From: Maribacter stanieri
Lineage (GTDB): Bacteria; Bacteroidota; Bacteroidia; Flavobacteriales; Flavobacteriaceae
NCBI RefSeq assembly: GCF_900112245.1
Contig: NZ_FOYX01000003.1
Location: 62,001-126,000, forward strand
DNA length: 64,000 nucleotides
Reading direction: 5' to 3'
Shown: positions 17,066-26,031 of the stretch, one piece after another
Layout of the letters: every line of letters starts with the position of its first letter
Numbering within the stretch: the stretch's first letter is position 1
Notes under the pieces: model-generated
The model's input: the letters and a program-made list of their open reading frames with translations, nothing else
Databases searched by the model: none
Told to the model about the DNA's origin: nothing
Made by a program: the position numbers and the translations under genes

Positions 17066-18295
17066 ATGCAGAATGAACAGGTAAAGCCTAACTTTGAATT
17101 TGTAGCCTTAATGGCATCATTAATGTCTATTGTAGCCTTAACAATTGACGCTATTTTACCAGCAATGGCAGATATTGGTATAGCTATAAACAGCTTGGAT
17201 CCCACTAAAAATCAGCTACTTGTTACCATGATTTTTTTAGGCTTGGGCGTAGGGCAATTGTTTTTTGGTCCGCTGTCAGATAGTCTTGGTAGAAAACCAA
17301 TTGTTTACTTAGGTTTTACTGTCTTTTTAGTAGCTAGTATAATTTGTTTATTTGCCCCGAATCTTGAAATAATGCTTGTTGGGCGTGTCTTGCAAGGTAT
17401 TGGACTATCTGCGCCTAGAACAATAAGTATTTCTATTATTCGCGATACATATAGGGGAGATTATATGGCAAAAATAATGTCTTTTGTTACAGCGTTCTTT
17501 ATTTTGGTTCCGGTGGTTGCGCCTGCTATTGGCAAAGCTGTTATGGGTATTACAGGTTGGCAGGGTATCTTTTATATGCAATTATTTTTTGCCTTGGTGG
17601 TAGGTATTTGGTTTTATAAAAGACAAGTAGAAACATTAAAGCCAGAATATAAGGTTCCCTTTTCTTTCAATGTCTTTATTAAAGGAACAAAGGAAATTTT
17701 CAGGTACAAGGAAACTGTTTCTTGTACAATGATATCAGGGTTAATTACAGGTTCTTTTTTGGTCTACTTAAGTTCAGCACAACATGTGTTTGAAGAACTT
17801 TATGGCTTAACAGAAACATTTCCTTATGTATTTGCGGGGCTAGCACTGTCGGTTGGTTTTTCAACTTTAATGAACGGTACTTTGGTATTGCGTTTTGGGA
17901 TGCGGAACTTATCTTTTGCTGCACTTGTGGCATTTACAATAATTGCTTTATCCTATAGTTTGTTATTTCTTAACTCTAAAGATCCAAGTATTACTATCTT
18001 ATTAATATTTCTTTCACTGCAGTTTTTGTGTTTAGGATTTATTTGGGGAAATATGCGATCTATTGCAATGGAACCTATTGGTCATATTGCGGGTATAGGT
18101 GCTGCCATAACTGGTTTTATCTCTACCATTTTATCTATCCCTATTTCTATTTTTGTGGGTAGTTTTATTGAGGATTCCGTTTGGGCACTCTTTGCAGGTT
18201 TAGGGGGCTGTGGTCTTATTTCGGTTGTGTTATTTATGATCTTTAAAACGAGACCTTTATTTGCCAATAATCATGCGTTTTCTAATCAAACATAA
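17066..18295 (+). CDS. Bcr/CflA-type MFS efflux transporter
   Basis: A 409-residue major facilitator protein with about 12 membrane helices. The helix 2-3 loop GPLSDSLGRKPIVYLG (about 72-87) is the MFS signature, and helix 4-5 RVLQGIGLSAPRTISISIIRD (about 111-131) matches the drug:H+ antiporter-1 motif seen in Bcr/CflA proteins. They export drugs or dipeptides using the proton gradient; this one's substrate is unknown. It stands alone between udk and acs, with a convergent terminator after it. Confidence 0.88.
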   Translation: MQNEQVKPNFEFVALMASLMSIVALTIDAILPAMADIGIAINSLDPTKNQLLVTMIFLGLGVGQLFFGPLSDSLGRKPIVYLGFTVFLVASIICLFAPNLEIMLVGRVLQGIGLSAPRTISISIIRDTYRGDYMAKIMSFVTAFFILVPVVAPAIGKAVMGITGWQGIFYMQLFFALVVGIWFYKRQVETLKPEYKVPFSFNVFIKGTKEIFRYKETVSCTMISGLITGSFLVYLSSAQHVFEELYGLTETFPYVFAGLALSVGFSTLMNGTLVLRFGMRNLSFAALVAFTIIALSYSLLFLNSKDPSITILLIFLSLQFLCLGFIWGNMRSIAMEPIGHIAGIGAAITGFISTILSIPISIFVGSFIEDSVWALFAGLGGCGLISVVLFMIFKTRPLFANNHAFSNQT

Positions 18296-18374
18296 GATTT
18301 GGTCATTTACTTTAATATTGGTTTAAATTTTAACGATTTAGAAATATTTATTAAAGAATAAAAGCCATAAAATA

Positions 18375-18416
18375 AAAATTCACCAAGTTCTAGATGTTTC
18401 GGACTTGGCGAATTTT
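18375..18416. terminator. Bidirectional terminator between the MFS and acs genes
   Basis: AAAATTCACCAAGTTC and GGACTTGGCGAATTTT form a 16-pair stem with two G-U pairs around a 10-base loop, with T-rich tails on both strands. It lies between two convergent genes. Confidence 0.75.
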
Positions 18417-18450
18417 ATTAATTACAGATATTATTTTATCGAAGGATAAA

Positions 18451-20358
18451 TTATAGTGCGTTATCTATAATTTCTTGAACAATCTCCGGATTCAATAATG
18501 TGCTTGTATCACCTAAATTACTAGTGTCGTTACTGGCAATTTTACGTAGAATTCTACGCATAATTTTACCACTACGTGTTTTTGGTAACCCGGTTACAAA
18601 CTGAATTTTATCTAGCTTGGCAATAGGGCCAACATGTTCGGTTATCTGTTGGTTGATTTCTTTTCTTAGATTTTCTCTATCTCTGCTTTCTCCTACTTCT
18701 TTTAAAATAACATATCCGTAAAGGGCATTTCCTTTAACGTCATGTGGAAAACCAACAATGGCAGATTCTGCTACTGCTGGGTGTTCATTTATAGAGTCCT
18801 CAATTGGAGCAGTTCCTAAGTTGTGGCCGGATACAATAATGACATCATCAACACGACCGGTAATTCTGTAATAACCCACTGCGTCTCTTAGGGCACCATC
18901 ACCCGTAAAATACATATTCTCATATGCGGTAAAATACGTGTCTCTATAGCGGTCATGATTGCCCCAAATAGTTCTTGCGATAGATGGCCATGGAAATTTA
19001 ATACATAAGCGACCATCTACTTGATTCCCTTTTATTTCTTTTGCATTTTCATTCATTAGAACAGGTTGTATTCCTATAAAAGGTAATGTAGCGTATGTTG
19101 GGGTAGTTGGAGTAACGTAAGGAATTGGTGTAATCATAATTCCACCAGTTTCTGTTTGCCACCATGTATCAACAATTGGGCTGTTCTTTTTACCTACATT
19201 GTTATTGTACCAATGCCAAGCTTCTTCATTAATAGGTTCACCTACAGAACCCAAAACTTTTAGGCTAGAAAGGTCATGTTTTTCAAGGTATTCTAACTTT
19301 TCCTTTGCTAATGCTCTAATAGCGGTTGGTGCAGTGTAAAACTGATTTACTTTATGTTTTTCAATGACATCCCAAAAGCGACCAAAATCTGGATAAGAAG
19401 GCACGCCTTCAAACATCAATGTAGTTGCTCCATTAGCTAACGGTCCGTAAACAATATAAGAATGACCGGTTATCCACCCAATATCTGCTGTACACCAATA
19501 AACATCATGTTCTCTATATTGAAATACGTTTTTGAAGGTATAGGCGGTATATACCATATAACCTGCCGTAGTATGTACCATTCCTTTAGGTGTGCCTGTA
19601 GAACCTGAAGTATATAGAATAAATAAAGGATCTTCAGCATCCATAATTTCGGCAACACAATCTGCATAGGCTTCATCTAACAATGGTTGTAGCCATTTAT
19701 CTCTAGCTGGCTCCATATTAATTTTGGTTCCCGTACGTTTTACCACTAAAACATTTGCAACTCCTGGGCATCCTTCCAAAGCTTTGTCTACAATTACTTT
19801 AAGGTCAATTGATTTGCTACCACGAAACGAACCATCTGATGTAATTACAAGTTTACAATCAGAATCATTGATACGTGTTGCTAAGGCGTGTGAAGAAAAC
19901 CCTGCAAATACTACGGAATGAATAGCGCCAATACGGGCACATGCCAATAGGGCTACAGAAAGTTCAGGAATCATTGGAAGGTAAATGCAAACACGGTCAC
20001 CTTTCTTTACGCCATGATCCAATAGCACATTTGCCATACGACAAACTCGCTCGTGCAACTGCCTATACGTTATATGAAGTGCTTCTTCTTTTGGATTGTT
20101 CGGTTCAAATATAATTGCTGTTTTGTCTCCCCTTGTTGGTAAATGGCGATCTAAACAATTTTCAGTAATATTTAGTTTAGCACCTTCAAACCATTTTATT
20201 TCAGGTTTCTTAAAATCCCAACTTAGAACATTGTCCCACCGCTTACGCCAAACGAAATGTTCTTCGGCAATTTCTTCCCAAAACGCTTCAGGATTACGAA
20301 CCGATTTTCGGTAGACTTGATAATACTCCTCCAAATGTTTAATGTGGTAATTACTCAT
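18451..20358 (-). CDS. acs: Acetyl-CoA synthetase
   Basis: Acs activates acetate to acetyl-CoA through acetyl-AMP. The protein of 635 residues (from ATG 20358, MSNYHIKHLEEYYQVYRKS) has the A3 adenylate-forming motif YTSGSTGTPKGMVH (about 255-268), WWQTETGG (about 408-415), YFTGDGA and the C-terminal acetylation-site motif KTRSGKIMRR, whose Lys is acetylated in regulated Acs proteins. Eight upstream residues from 20382 lack family similarity. It follows the symporter gene by 71 bases, forming an acetate uptake and activation unit. Confidence 0.97.
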   Translation of the reverse strand: MSNYHIKHLEEYYQVYRKSVRNPEAFWEEIAEEHFVWRKRWDNVLSWDFKKPEIKWFEGAKLNITENCLDRHLPTRGDKTAIIFEPNNPKEEALHITYRQLHERVCRMANVLLDHGVKKGDRVCIYLPMIPELSVALLACARIGAIHSVVFAGFSSHALATRINDSDCKLVITSDGSFRGSKSIDLKVIVDKALEGCPGVANVLVVKRTGTKINMEPARDKWLQPLLDEAYADCVAEIMDAEDPLFILYTSGSTGTPKGMVHTTAGYMVYTAYTFKNVFQYREHDVYWCTADIGWITGHSYIVYGPLANGATTLMFEGVPSYPDFGRFWDVIEKHKVNQFYTAPTAIRALAKEKLEYLEKHDLSSLKVLGSVGEPINEEAWHWYNNNVGKKNSPIVDTWWQTETGGIMITPIPYVTPTTPTYATLPFIGIQPVLMNENAKEIKGNQVDGRLCIKFPWPSIARTIWGNHDRYRDTYFTAYENMYFTGDGALRDAVGYYRITGRVDDVIIVSGHNLGTAPIEDSINEHPAVAESAIVGFPHDVKGNALYGYVILKEVGESRDRENLRKEINQQITEHVGPIAKLDKIQFVTGLPKTRSGKIMRRILRKIASNDTSNLGDTSTLLNPEIVQEIIDNAL

Positions 20359-20429
20359 GGTATGCGTTAATTTAATATGCAAAAGGTGTTGCTGCCTTTT
20401 GGTTGTTGTTAAATGTTGATTTGTTTGTG

Positions 20430-22124
20430 TTAATGTCCTGTGGCTTCACCGGCACCACTAGGTATTCTTATATTTTCTACAATTTCTTGAACATCTTCTG
20501 GTGGCTCTGGGGTAAATTGCAATACAATAATTGCTACTATAAAGTTAGCGATCATGGCGATACTACCAAACCCTTCCGGAGAAATACCAAACCACCAATC
20601 TGTAGCGGTACCGCCACCAAACCAACCAAATTTAAATTTGGTCATGTAGAATAGCATAAGTATAATACCTACTACCATTCCACTTATGGCTCCTTCCTTA
20701 TTCATTTTCTTATAAAATATACCTAGAACTATGGCAGGGAAAAATGATGCTGCTGCTAAGCCAAATGCTAATGCCACAACCGCTGCTACAAAGCCTGGCG
20801 GATTAATACCAAAATAGCCTGCAATAACTACGGCAACTGTTGCAGCACCTCTAGCGACCCACAGTTCTGCTTTATCTGAAATATTAGGTTTAAAAACTTT
20901 CTTTACCAAATCATGAGAAACTGATGCGGAAATAACCAATAGAAGTCCGGCTGCGGTAGAAAGCGCTGCCGCAAGTCCGCCTGCTGCTACTAGTGCAATT
21001 ACCCAAGCAGGTAAATCAGCAATTTCTGGATTGGCCAATACCATTATGTCATTATCAATGGTAAGTTCATTTTTGTTTTTATCAGCTACATATTGAATTT
21101 TACCATCCTCATTTTTGTCATCAAAAGATAATAATCCTGTTTCTTCCCAATTTTTAAACCAAACGGGCATGTTTGAGTATTCTTCGTTACTAACGGTATT
21201 AATTAAATTGGTTTTTGCAAATACAGAAACAGCTGGCGCGGTGGTATATAAAATAGCGATTAACAGTAACGCTAGCCCGGCAGATTTACGAGCATCCTTA
21301 ACTTTTTTAACGGTAAAGAATCTAACGATAACATGTGGTAAACCCGCTGTGCCAACCATTAAAGCGAGTGTAATGGCGAAAACATCGGTAATAGATTTTG
21401 ATCCATCGGTATACTCATTGAATCCTAGTTCTGTAGATAGTCCGTCTAATTTATCTAATAGAAAAGTGCCAGAACCATCATTAAGGGTTGAGCCCATGCC
21501 TAACTGTGGAATAGGATTTCCGGTCATTTGTATAGAAATAAATATGGCCGGTACCATAAAAGCAAAAATCAATACGCAATATTGAGCAACTTGTGTATAG
21601 GTGATACCTTTCATTCCCCCTAAAACAGCATAGAATAATACAATAATCATCCCTATAATTACTCCTGTATTAATGTCTACTTGAAGGAATCTGGAGAAGA
21701 CCACACCTACGCCACGCATTTGTCCTGCAACGTATGTGAAAGATACAATCAGGGCGCAAATAACAGCAACTATACGTGCTGTCTTAGAATAGTAACGATC
21801 ACCAATAAAATCAGGTACGGTGAACTTGCCAAATTTACGTAAGTATGGGGCAAGCAAAAGTGCCAATAGCACATAACCTCCTGTCCAGCCCATAAGGTAT
21901 ACAGAGCCGTCATAGCCAGCAAAAGAAATTATACCTGCCATTGAAATGAAAGATGCTGCTGACATCCAATCGGCAGCTGTAGCCATGCCATTTGCTAGTG
22001 GTGACACACCGCCGCCGGCAACATAAAAATCTTTTGTTGATCCGGCCCTAGACCAAATCGCAATTCCGATATATAAGGCAAAAGTTACCCCTACTAAAAT
22101 ATAAGTCCAAGTTTGAACACTCAT
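20430..22124 (-). CDS. Sodium:solute symporter (VC_2705-type, probable acetate/short-chain acid uptake)
   Basis: A 564-residue SSS-family transporter with about 13 membrane helices. The N-terminal AGGGVSPLANGMATAADWMSAASF (about 36-59) and the region GGMKGITYTQVAQYC are family hallmarks. An insertion of about 110 residues with charged, Ca-loop-like DDKNEDGKIQYVADKNKN (about 335-352) sits between helices, typical of the subfamily found with a DUF4212 small subunit. ActP-like transport of acetate is inferred from the following acs gene. DUF4212 precedes it by 33 bases. Confidence 0.9.
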   Translation of the reverse strand: MSVQTWTYILVGVTFALYIGIAIWSRAGSTKDFYVAGGGVSPLANGMATAADWMSAASFISMAGIISFAGYDGSVYLMGWTGGYVLLALLLAPYLRKFGKFTVPDFIGDRYYSKTARIVAVICALIVSFTYVAGQMRGVGVVFSRFLQVDINTGVIIGMIIVLFYAVLGGMKGITYTQVAQYCVLIFAFMVPAIFISIQMTGNPIPQLGMGSTLNDGSGTFLLDKLDGLSTELGFNEYTDGSKSITDVFAITLALMVGTAGLPHVIVRFFTVKKVKDARKSAGLALLLIAILYTTAPAVSVFAKTNLINTVSNEEYSNMPVWFKNWEETGLLSFDDKNEDGKIQYVADKNKNELTIDNDIMVLANPEIADLPAWVIALVAAGGLAAALSTAAGLLLVISASVSHDLVKKVFKPNISDKAELWVARGAATVAVVIAGYFGINPPGFVAAVVALAFGLAAASFFPAIVLGIFYKKMNKEGAISGMVVGIILMLFYMTKFKFGWFGGGTATDWWFGISPEGFGSIAMIANFIVAIIVLQFTPEPPEDVQEIVENIRIPSGAGEATGH

Positions 22125-22157
22125 GTTTTGGTTTTTTGGTTGTTGGTATATTTGGTG

Positions 22158-22418
22158 TTATTCGTTGTAGTTATATTTCTTATCAAGTTTGTTCATGAGC
22201 CTTACATAAACGAAAATTAAAATAACAAAAACATAAATAGACCCTTGTTGTGCAAACCAGAAGCCTAGTTTAAAACCTCCAATTCTAATAGAGTCTAAAG
22301 CATCTTTAAAAAGAATGCCTGCACCAAACGATACTACGAACCAAATCGTTAATAGTATAAAAAGATACCTTACATTTTCTTTCCAGTAAGCCGTTGCTTT
22401 CTTTTGTTTTTCTGACAT
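22158..22418 (-). CDS. DUF4212 small subunit of the sodium:solute symporter
   Basis: An 86-residue protein with two membrane helices. The blocks YWKENVRYLFILL, SIRIGGFKLGFWFAQQGS and IFVYVRLMNKLDKKYNY are those of DUF4212, the putative small subunit always found before VC_2705-type symporters. The reading frame is open to 22475, but the family starts at MSEKQKKATAYW (ATG 22418). Being first in the operon, it is presumably co-translated at matched level with the symporter. Confidence 0.9.
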   Translation of the reverse strand: MSEKQKKATAYWKENVRYLFILLTIWFVVSFGAGILFKDALDSIRIGGFKLGFWFAQQGSIYVFVILIFVYVRLMNKLDKKYNYNE

Positions 22419-22488
22419 TTTTAATGCTATTTTAATTAAGAGAATATTCTTAGTACGAACTAAGGATAATTTCAAGTAAATATTAATT

Positions 22489-22508
22489 TAAAAAAGAGGA
22501 AAACCTCT
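22489..22508 (-). terminator. Terminator after anmK
   Basis: On the minus strand AGAGG-TTTT-CCTCT forms a short 5-pair hairpin directly followed by a run of T. It lies 44 bases after the anmK stop and would end the murein recycling operon before the DUF4212 operon. Confidence 0.5.
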
Positions 22509-22551
22509 GGATGCTTAAATTTCGATTATCAAGTAAATTAGGTAAAAAAGT

Positions 22552-23628
22552 TCAATTGGGTATGAACAATACTCCACTAGAAGAATCTTTCTTTGCTCCC
22601 GTAACAGATGAAAGTACATTTGTTAATTGCTCCGATCTTAAAACGCCCATTAATGCGAATACCAAGGCTTCTTTAAATTCTATGATGATTTTTTCTGGTA
22701 TTACTATTTTAGTGGTGTCACCCAATTTTTGCTGTAATGTTTCTATCAAGAAAGAGTTTAGTGCACCGCCGCCGGTTACTAGTAGTTGTTGTTTGTTATG
22801 TTTAAAATTTAGTTGAATTTGTTGTGCTATTTTATCACATATATGGTGAATGCTAGTATGAAGTAAATTTTCAATAGAATCATCAGTATTCTCAACAATA
22901 GGAACAACCTCAGCTAAAAACCATTCGTAACCAATAGATTTTGGATGTGGTAATAAATAATATTGAAGACCATTTAATTCTTTAAGCATTTCAGCATTTA
23001 CCTGGCCACTTCGGGCAAGATTACCGTCTTCATCATACTCTAAATCTACTTTTCTGGTGATGTAGTTTAATATCATATTAGCTAAACCAATATCATAGGC
23101 TATTCTTTTGTCTTTTACGTCAAAAGATATATTGCTAATACCACCAAGATTTAAACAGTAATCATACTCATTAAAAAATATGCGGTCACCTATAGGAACT
23201 AAGGGTGCACCTTGCCCACCAAGAGCAATATCATTTGTTCTGAAATCAGCAATTACTCTTATGCCACTTACATTTGCTAAATGTTGTCCTGATCCTACTT
23301 GAAAAGTAAGTCCCATTTCTGGACGGTGGTGCGTAGTGTGGCCATGACTAGCAATAAAGTCTACTTCTAATTTATTATCGATTATAAAGTTCAGAGCTTG
23401 TTCTCCAAGCCATGTGCCATAGGTATTGTGAAGTTCAATTAGTTTTTCAGCAGATAGGTCAATAGCATTTTTCAAAGTATTCATCATTTCTGAAGAATAG
23501 CCTACGCTTTTGGTTTCTTTGATTTCAAATTCCCATATGCCTTTCTTTTCCCAAATGTGACAGTAGGCCAGGTCTAGACCATCTAAAGATGTGCCGGACA
23601 TTAAACCAATAATTTTATATATTTTCAT
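22552..23628 (-). CDS. anmK: Anhydro-N-acetylmuramic acid kinase
   Basis: AnmK opens the 1,6-anhydro ring of anhydroMurNAc with ATP and yields MurNAc 6-phosphate, which MurQ consumes. The 358-residue protein shows the N-terminal GLMSGTSLDGLDLA (8-21), ASHGHTTHHRP (about 93-103), GQGAPLVPIGD (about 138-148) and NLGGISNIS (about 160-168), all family blocks. Its start overlaps the CPBP gene by 14 bases. It is the last gene of the leftward recycling operon. Confidence 0.97.
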   Translation of the reverse strand: MKIYKIIGLMSGTSLDGLDLAYCHIWEKKGIWEFEIKETKSVGYSSEMMNTLKNAIDLSAEKLIELHNTYGTWLGEQALNFIIDNKLEVDFIASHGHTTHHRPEMGLTFQVGSGQHLANVSGIRVIADFRTNDIALGGQGAPLVPIGDRIFFNEYDYCLNLGGISNISFDVKDKRIAYDIGLANMILNYITRKVDLEYDEDGNLARSGQVNAEMLKELNGLQYYLLPHPKSIGYEWFLAEVVPIVENTDDSIENLLHTSIHHICDKIAQQIQLNFKHNKQQLLVTGGGALNSFLIETLQQKLGDTTKIVIPEKIIIEFKEALVFALMGVLRSEQLTNVLSSVTGAKKDSSSGVLFIPN

Positions 23629-24469
23629 TTGTGATAGGTTGTTTTTTCTTTTGTACCTGATAATAATACATGACTAAAAACACTAATGACATTTCTGTAA
23701 CTAGTGAAAAAATTGATCCTTCAAAGCCAAATTCACCCCCGTTAATTTTATTGGTTACTGGTATTGTAAATTCAATAATGGAGTAAATATCTTGACCACT
23801 TACGTTAAACCCGAATAATGATTGAAATAGGTTCCAGCTGAAATGAAATGCAATAGGGTACCATAAATTCTTGGTGTAAATGTAAGAAGCGCCCAATGCC
23901 ATGCCCGCCAAAAACAGACCTAGTAAACTGAACCAGCTAATGTTTGGGTTGGCTCCATGCATTAGAGCAAATAGGGCGGCAGATATTGTTAATGCTAAAT
24001 ACTTATTGAAGGATAGCATCAAATTTTTTAAAATATAGCCTCTAAATAATACTTCTTCTAAAACAGCTACAAGTACAAAAAGCAAGGTGGTATAAAATAA
24101 TTCAGAAAAATTAAAATTCAGTTTATCAAAAACAATTTCATTTGATAACGATAGTCCTAAATATGCTAAAAACATTATTGTTAAGCCAAGGATGGTGCCA
24201 ATTACAATATCCTTTCCTTTATTCTTTATTTGTAAGCCTACTTCTATGAAAGGTTCTTTGTCAACAAATTTCATGAATAGCCATATTAGCAACAGGGTTC
24301 CCAAAAAGGAAAAAGTTATAATGATTAAATGCTGAGTGGTAGATTCTTGAAATTCCGGATTACTAAAGGGTACCTCGGCAATTACTGCTCCAGCAAATTG
24401 AAACAACCCTACTAAAATAAAATAGGGAAATATAATAGCAATTACTCTCAACCAGCCCGAATGATTCAT
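23615..24469 (-). CDS. CPBP family intramembrane metalloprotease
   Basis: A 284-residue membrane protein with about eight helices and the CPBP (CAAX protease / bacteriocin-processing, Abi) motifs: EEVLFRGYIL (138-147, two Glu and Arg), FALMHG (His171) and FHFSWNLFQ (about 217-225). These are the metal-binding and catalytic residues, so it should be an active protease or peptide-modifying enzyme. Its target is unknown. It is placed inside the murein operon with 4-base and 14-base overlaps to nagZ and anmK, so a role tied to wall fragments is possible but unproved. Confidence 0.88.
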   Translation of the reverse strand: MNHSGWLRVIAIIFPYFILVGLFQFAGAVIAEVPFSNPEFQESTTQHLIIITFSFLGTLLLIWLFMKFVDKEPFIEVGLQIKNKGKDIVIGTILGLTIMFLAYLGLSLSNEIVFDKLNFNFSELFYTTLLFVLVAVLEEVLFRGYILKNLMLSFNKYLALTISAALFALMHGANPNISWFSLLGLFLAGMALGASYIYTKNLWYPIAFHFSWNLFQSLFGFNVSGQDIYSIIEFTIPVTNKINGGEFGFEGSIFSLVTEMSLVFLVMYYYQVQKKKQPITNENI

Positions 24470-26031
24470 ATACCGTTCTCAAGTTTAAATGGTAATTCTC
24501 CTTTTGCTTCGAAGTTTCCTAAAAAATGCTCAGTTGCCACATCTTGAAATTCTTTGAAATTCTGATAAACAATTACAGTAGCGGTTGTTTTATCTGTATT
24601 GAAATATTTTAATGCATACGGGTTACCAAAGTGATAGAATACGACATTTTTAGAAGTTATAAGCTCATTAATAAAGTCTATTTCTTCTTGAAGAAAGCCA
24701 AATTTATTAGTTGGTTTTATTTGAGGAGGAGTTAAAAGTAGCAATATTTCAGTCTCACCTTTAACTTCATTTCTCATTTCAAAAATGTTAACTAAAATTT
24801 CTTGGTTGGTTTGATCGGTTCCAAAACGCTTTATTGTTAAGGTGCAGAAATTAGTAGCTTTGAATTTTGAAATATCGGCCGCAGTGCCATGATGTAAAGT
24901 AAGTGTACGATCCGCAATTTTTCTGTTCAGAGCACTTGGGTCTGTCAATTCTTGAATTGTACTTTCTTCATTAAAGGCTTTTTCTTTTAACTTCCAGATG
25001 CGCTCGAGACTTTTATTAATTTGGGTTTCTGAGGCATTTTTTAAAATCATCTGAATACCTTCTTCAATATGCTCTGCAAAGCATAAAACATCGTTTCCTG
25101 CATTAAATGCCAGCCATTCTAATTCTCCTTTAATAGGGTAATTTTTAGAAACGGCATGCATATTTAAAGCATCGGAAATAACTACTCCGTCAAAGCCCAT
25201 TTCATTTCGTAAAACTCCGGTAATAATATCTTTATTGATACTTGATGGCAATTTGGAGTCAGTTGTTAATGAGGGTACAGAAAGGTGTCCTGCCATAACA
25301 GAATCAACACCTTCTTCAACTAATTTTTGAAAAGGATATAATTCATTTTCTAAAAGTTCTGCTTTGCTTTTTTCTATAACCGGTAGCCCTAAATGAGAAT
25401 CTGTAGCCGTATCTCCATGACCGGGAAAATGTTTTATGCTTGTAAGTACACCTTCGCTTTGTGTACCTTTTACAAATGCAGTTGCCATTGCGACCACATT
25501 GTGCTTGTCATCACCAAAAGAGCGATAGCCAATTACAGGATTATTCGGATTTATATTGATGTCGACAACAGGAGCGAGATTCCAGTGTATACCTGCTGCC
25601 TTACAATCTTTGGCTATTTGTTTCCCAACTTCATATACTAAATCAATATTCTTAGTATTTGCTCCTAAAGTAATAGCATAAGGATATTGTGGTGTGTTTT
25701 CTATGCGCATGGCTAATCCCCATTCAGCATCAATGGAAATAAGTAGGGGGTAGGTAGCCGCTTTTTGATATCTCTTGATAAGATTTTTTAATGTATCAAA
25801 ACTGTTTTCGTTGACAACGATTTTTTTCTTGCCTTCAAAATTGGTTGCCGCACTTGCTCTGGAATGAAAAAAACAGAGTCCGACAACATGTTGTTCTGAA
25901 ATCAGTTTTTCAAGTTGTTGTATTTCTTCTTCCGTATCATTGATAAAGGCTGCTGGCATAAAAAGTTGTCCAACCTTTTCGGATAGGGAAAGTGTTTCTA
26001 TAGCTTCTTTAGTAGATATACTATTACTCAT
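24466..26031 (-). CDS. nagZ: Beta-N-acetylhexosaminidase, GH3 (NagZ-like)
   Basis: NagZ releases GlcNAc from GlcNAc-anhydroMurNAc peptides in the cytoplasm. The GH3 domain shows SIKHFPGHGDTATDSHLG (198-215) with the mobile loop His205, and the nucleophile Asp287 in VISDALNM. There is no signal peptide, consistent with a cytoplasmic enzyme fed by the adjacent permease. At 521 residues it is longer than E. coli NagZ (341): a C-terminal domain of about 160 residues is attached, as in the two-domain enzymes of Bacillus. The start overlaps the AmpG-like gene by 8 bases. Confidence 0.93.
   Translation of the reverse strand: MSNSISTKEAIETLSLSEKVGQLFMPAAFINDTEEEIQQLEKLISEQHVVGLCFFHSRASAATNFEGKKKIVVNENSFDTLKNLIKRYQKAATYPLLISIDAEWGLAMRIENTPQYPYAITLGANTKNIDLVYEVGKQIAKDCKAAGIHWNLAPVVDININPNNPVIGYRSFGDDKHNVVAMATAFVKGTQSEGVLTSIKHFPGHGDTATDSHLGLPVIEKSKAELLENELYPFQKLVEEGVDSVMAGHLSVPSLTTDSKLPSSINKDIITGVLRNEMGFDGVVISDALNMHAVSKNYPIKGELEWLAFNAGNDVLCFAEHIEEGIQMILKNASETQINKSLERIWKLKEKAFNEESTIQELTDPSALNRKIADRTLTLHHGTAADISKFKATNFCTLTIKRFGTDQTNQEILVNIFEMRNEVKGETEILLLLTPPQIKPTNKFGFLQEEIDFINELITSKNVVFYHFGNPYALKYFNTDKTTATVIVYQNFKEFQDVATEHFLGNFEAKGELPFKLENGI

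Noticed and set aside
21115-21585. A 156-codon open frame on the plus strand inside the symporter gene
   Set aside because: Antisense to a well-supported SSS transporter; composition reflects the codon shadow.
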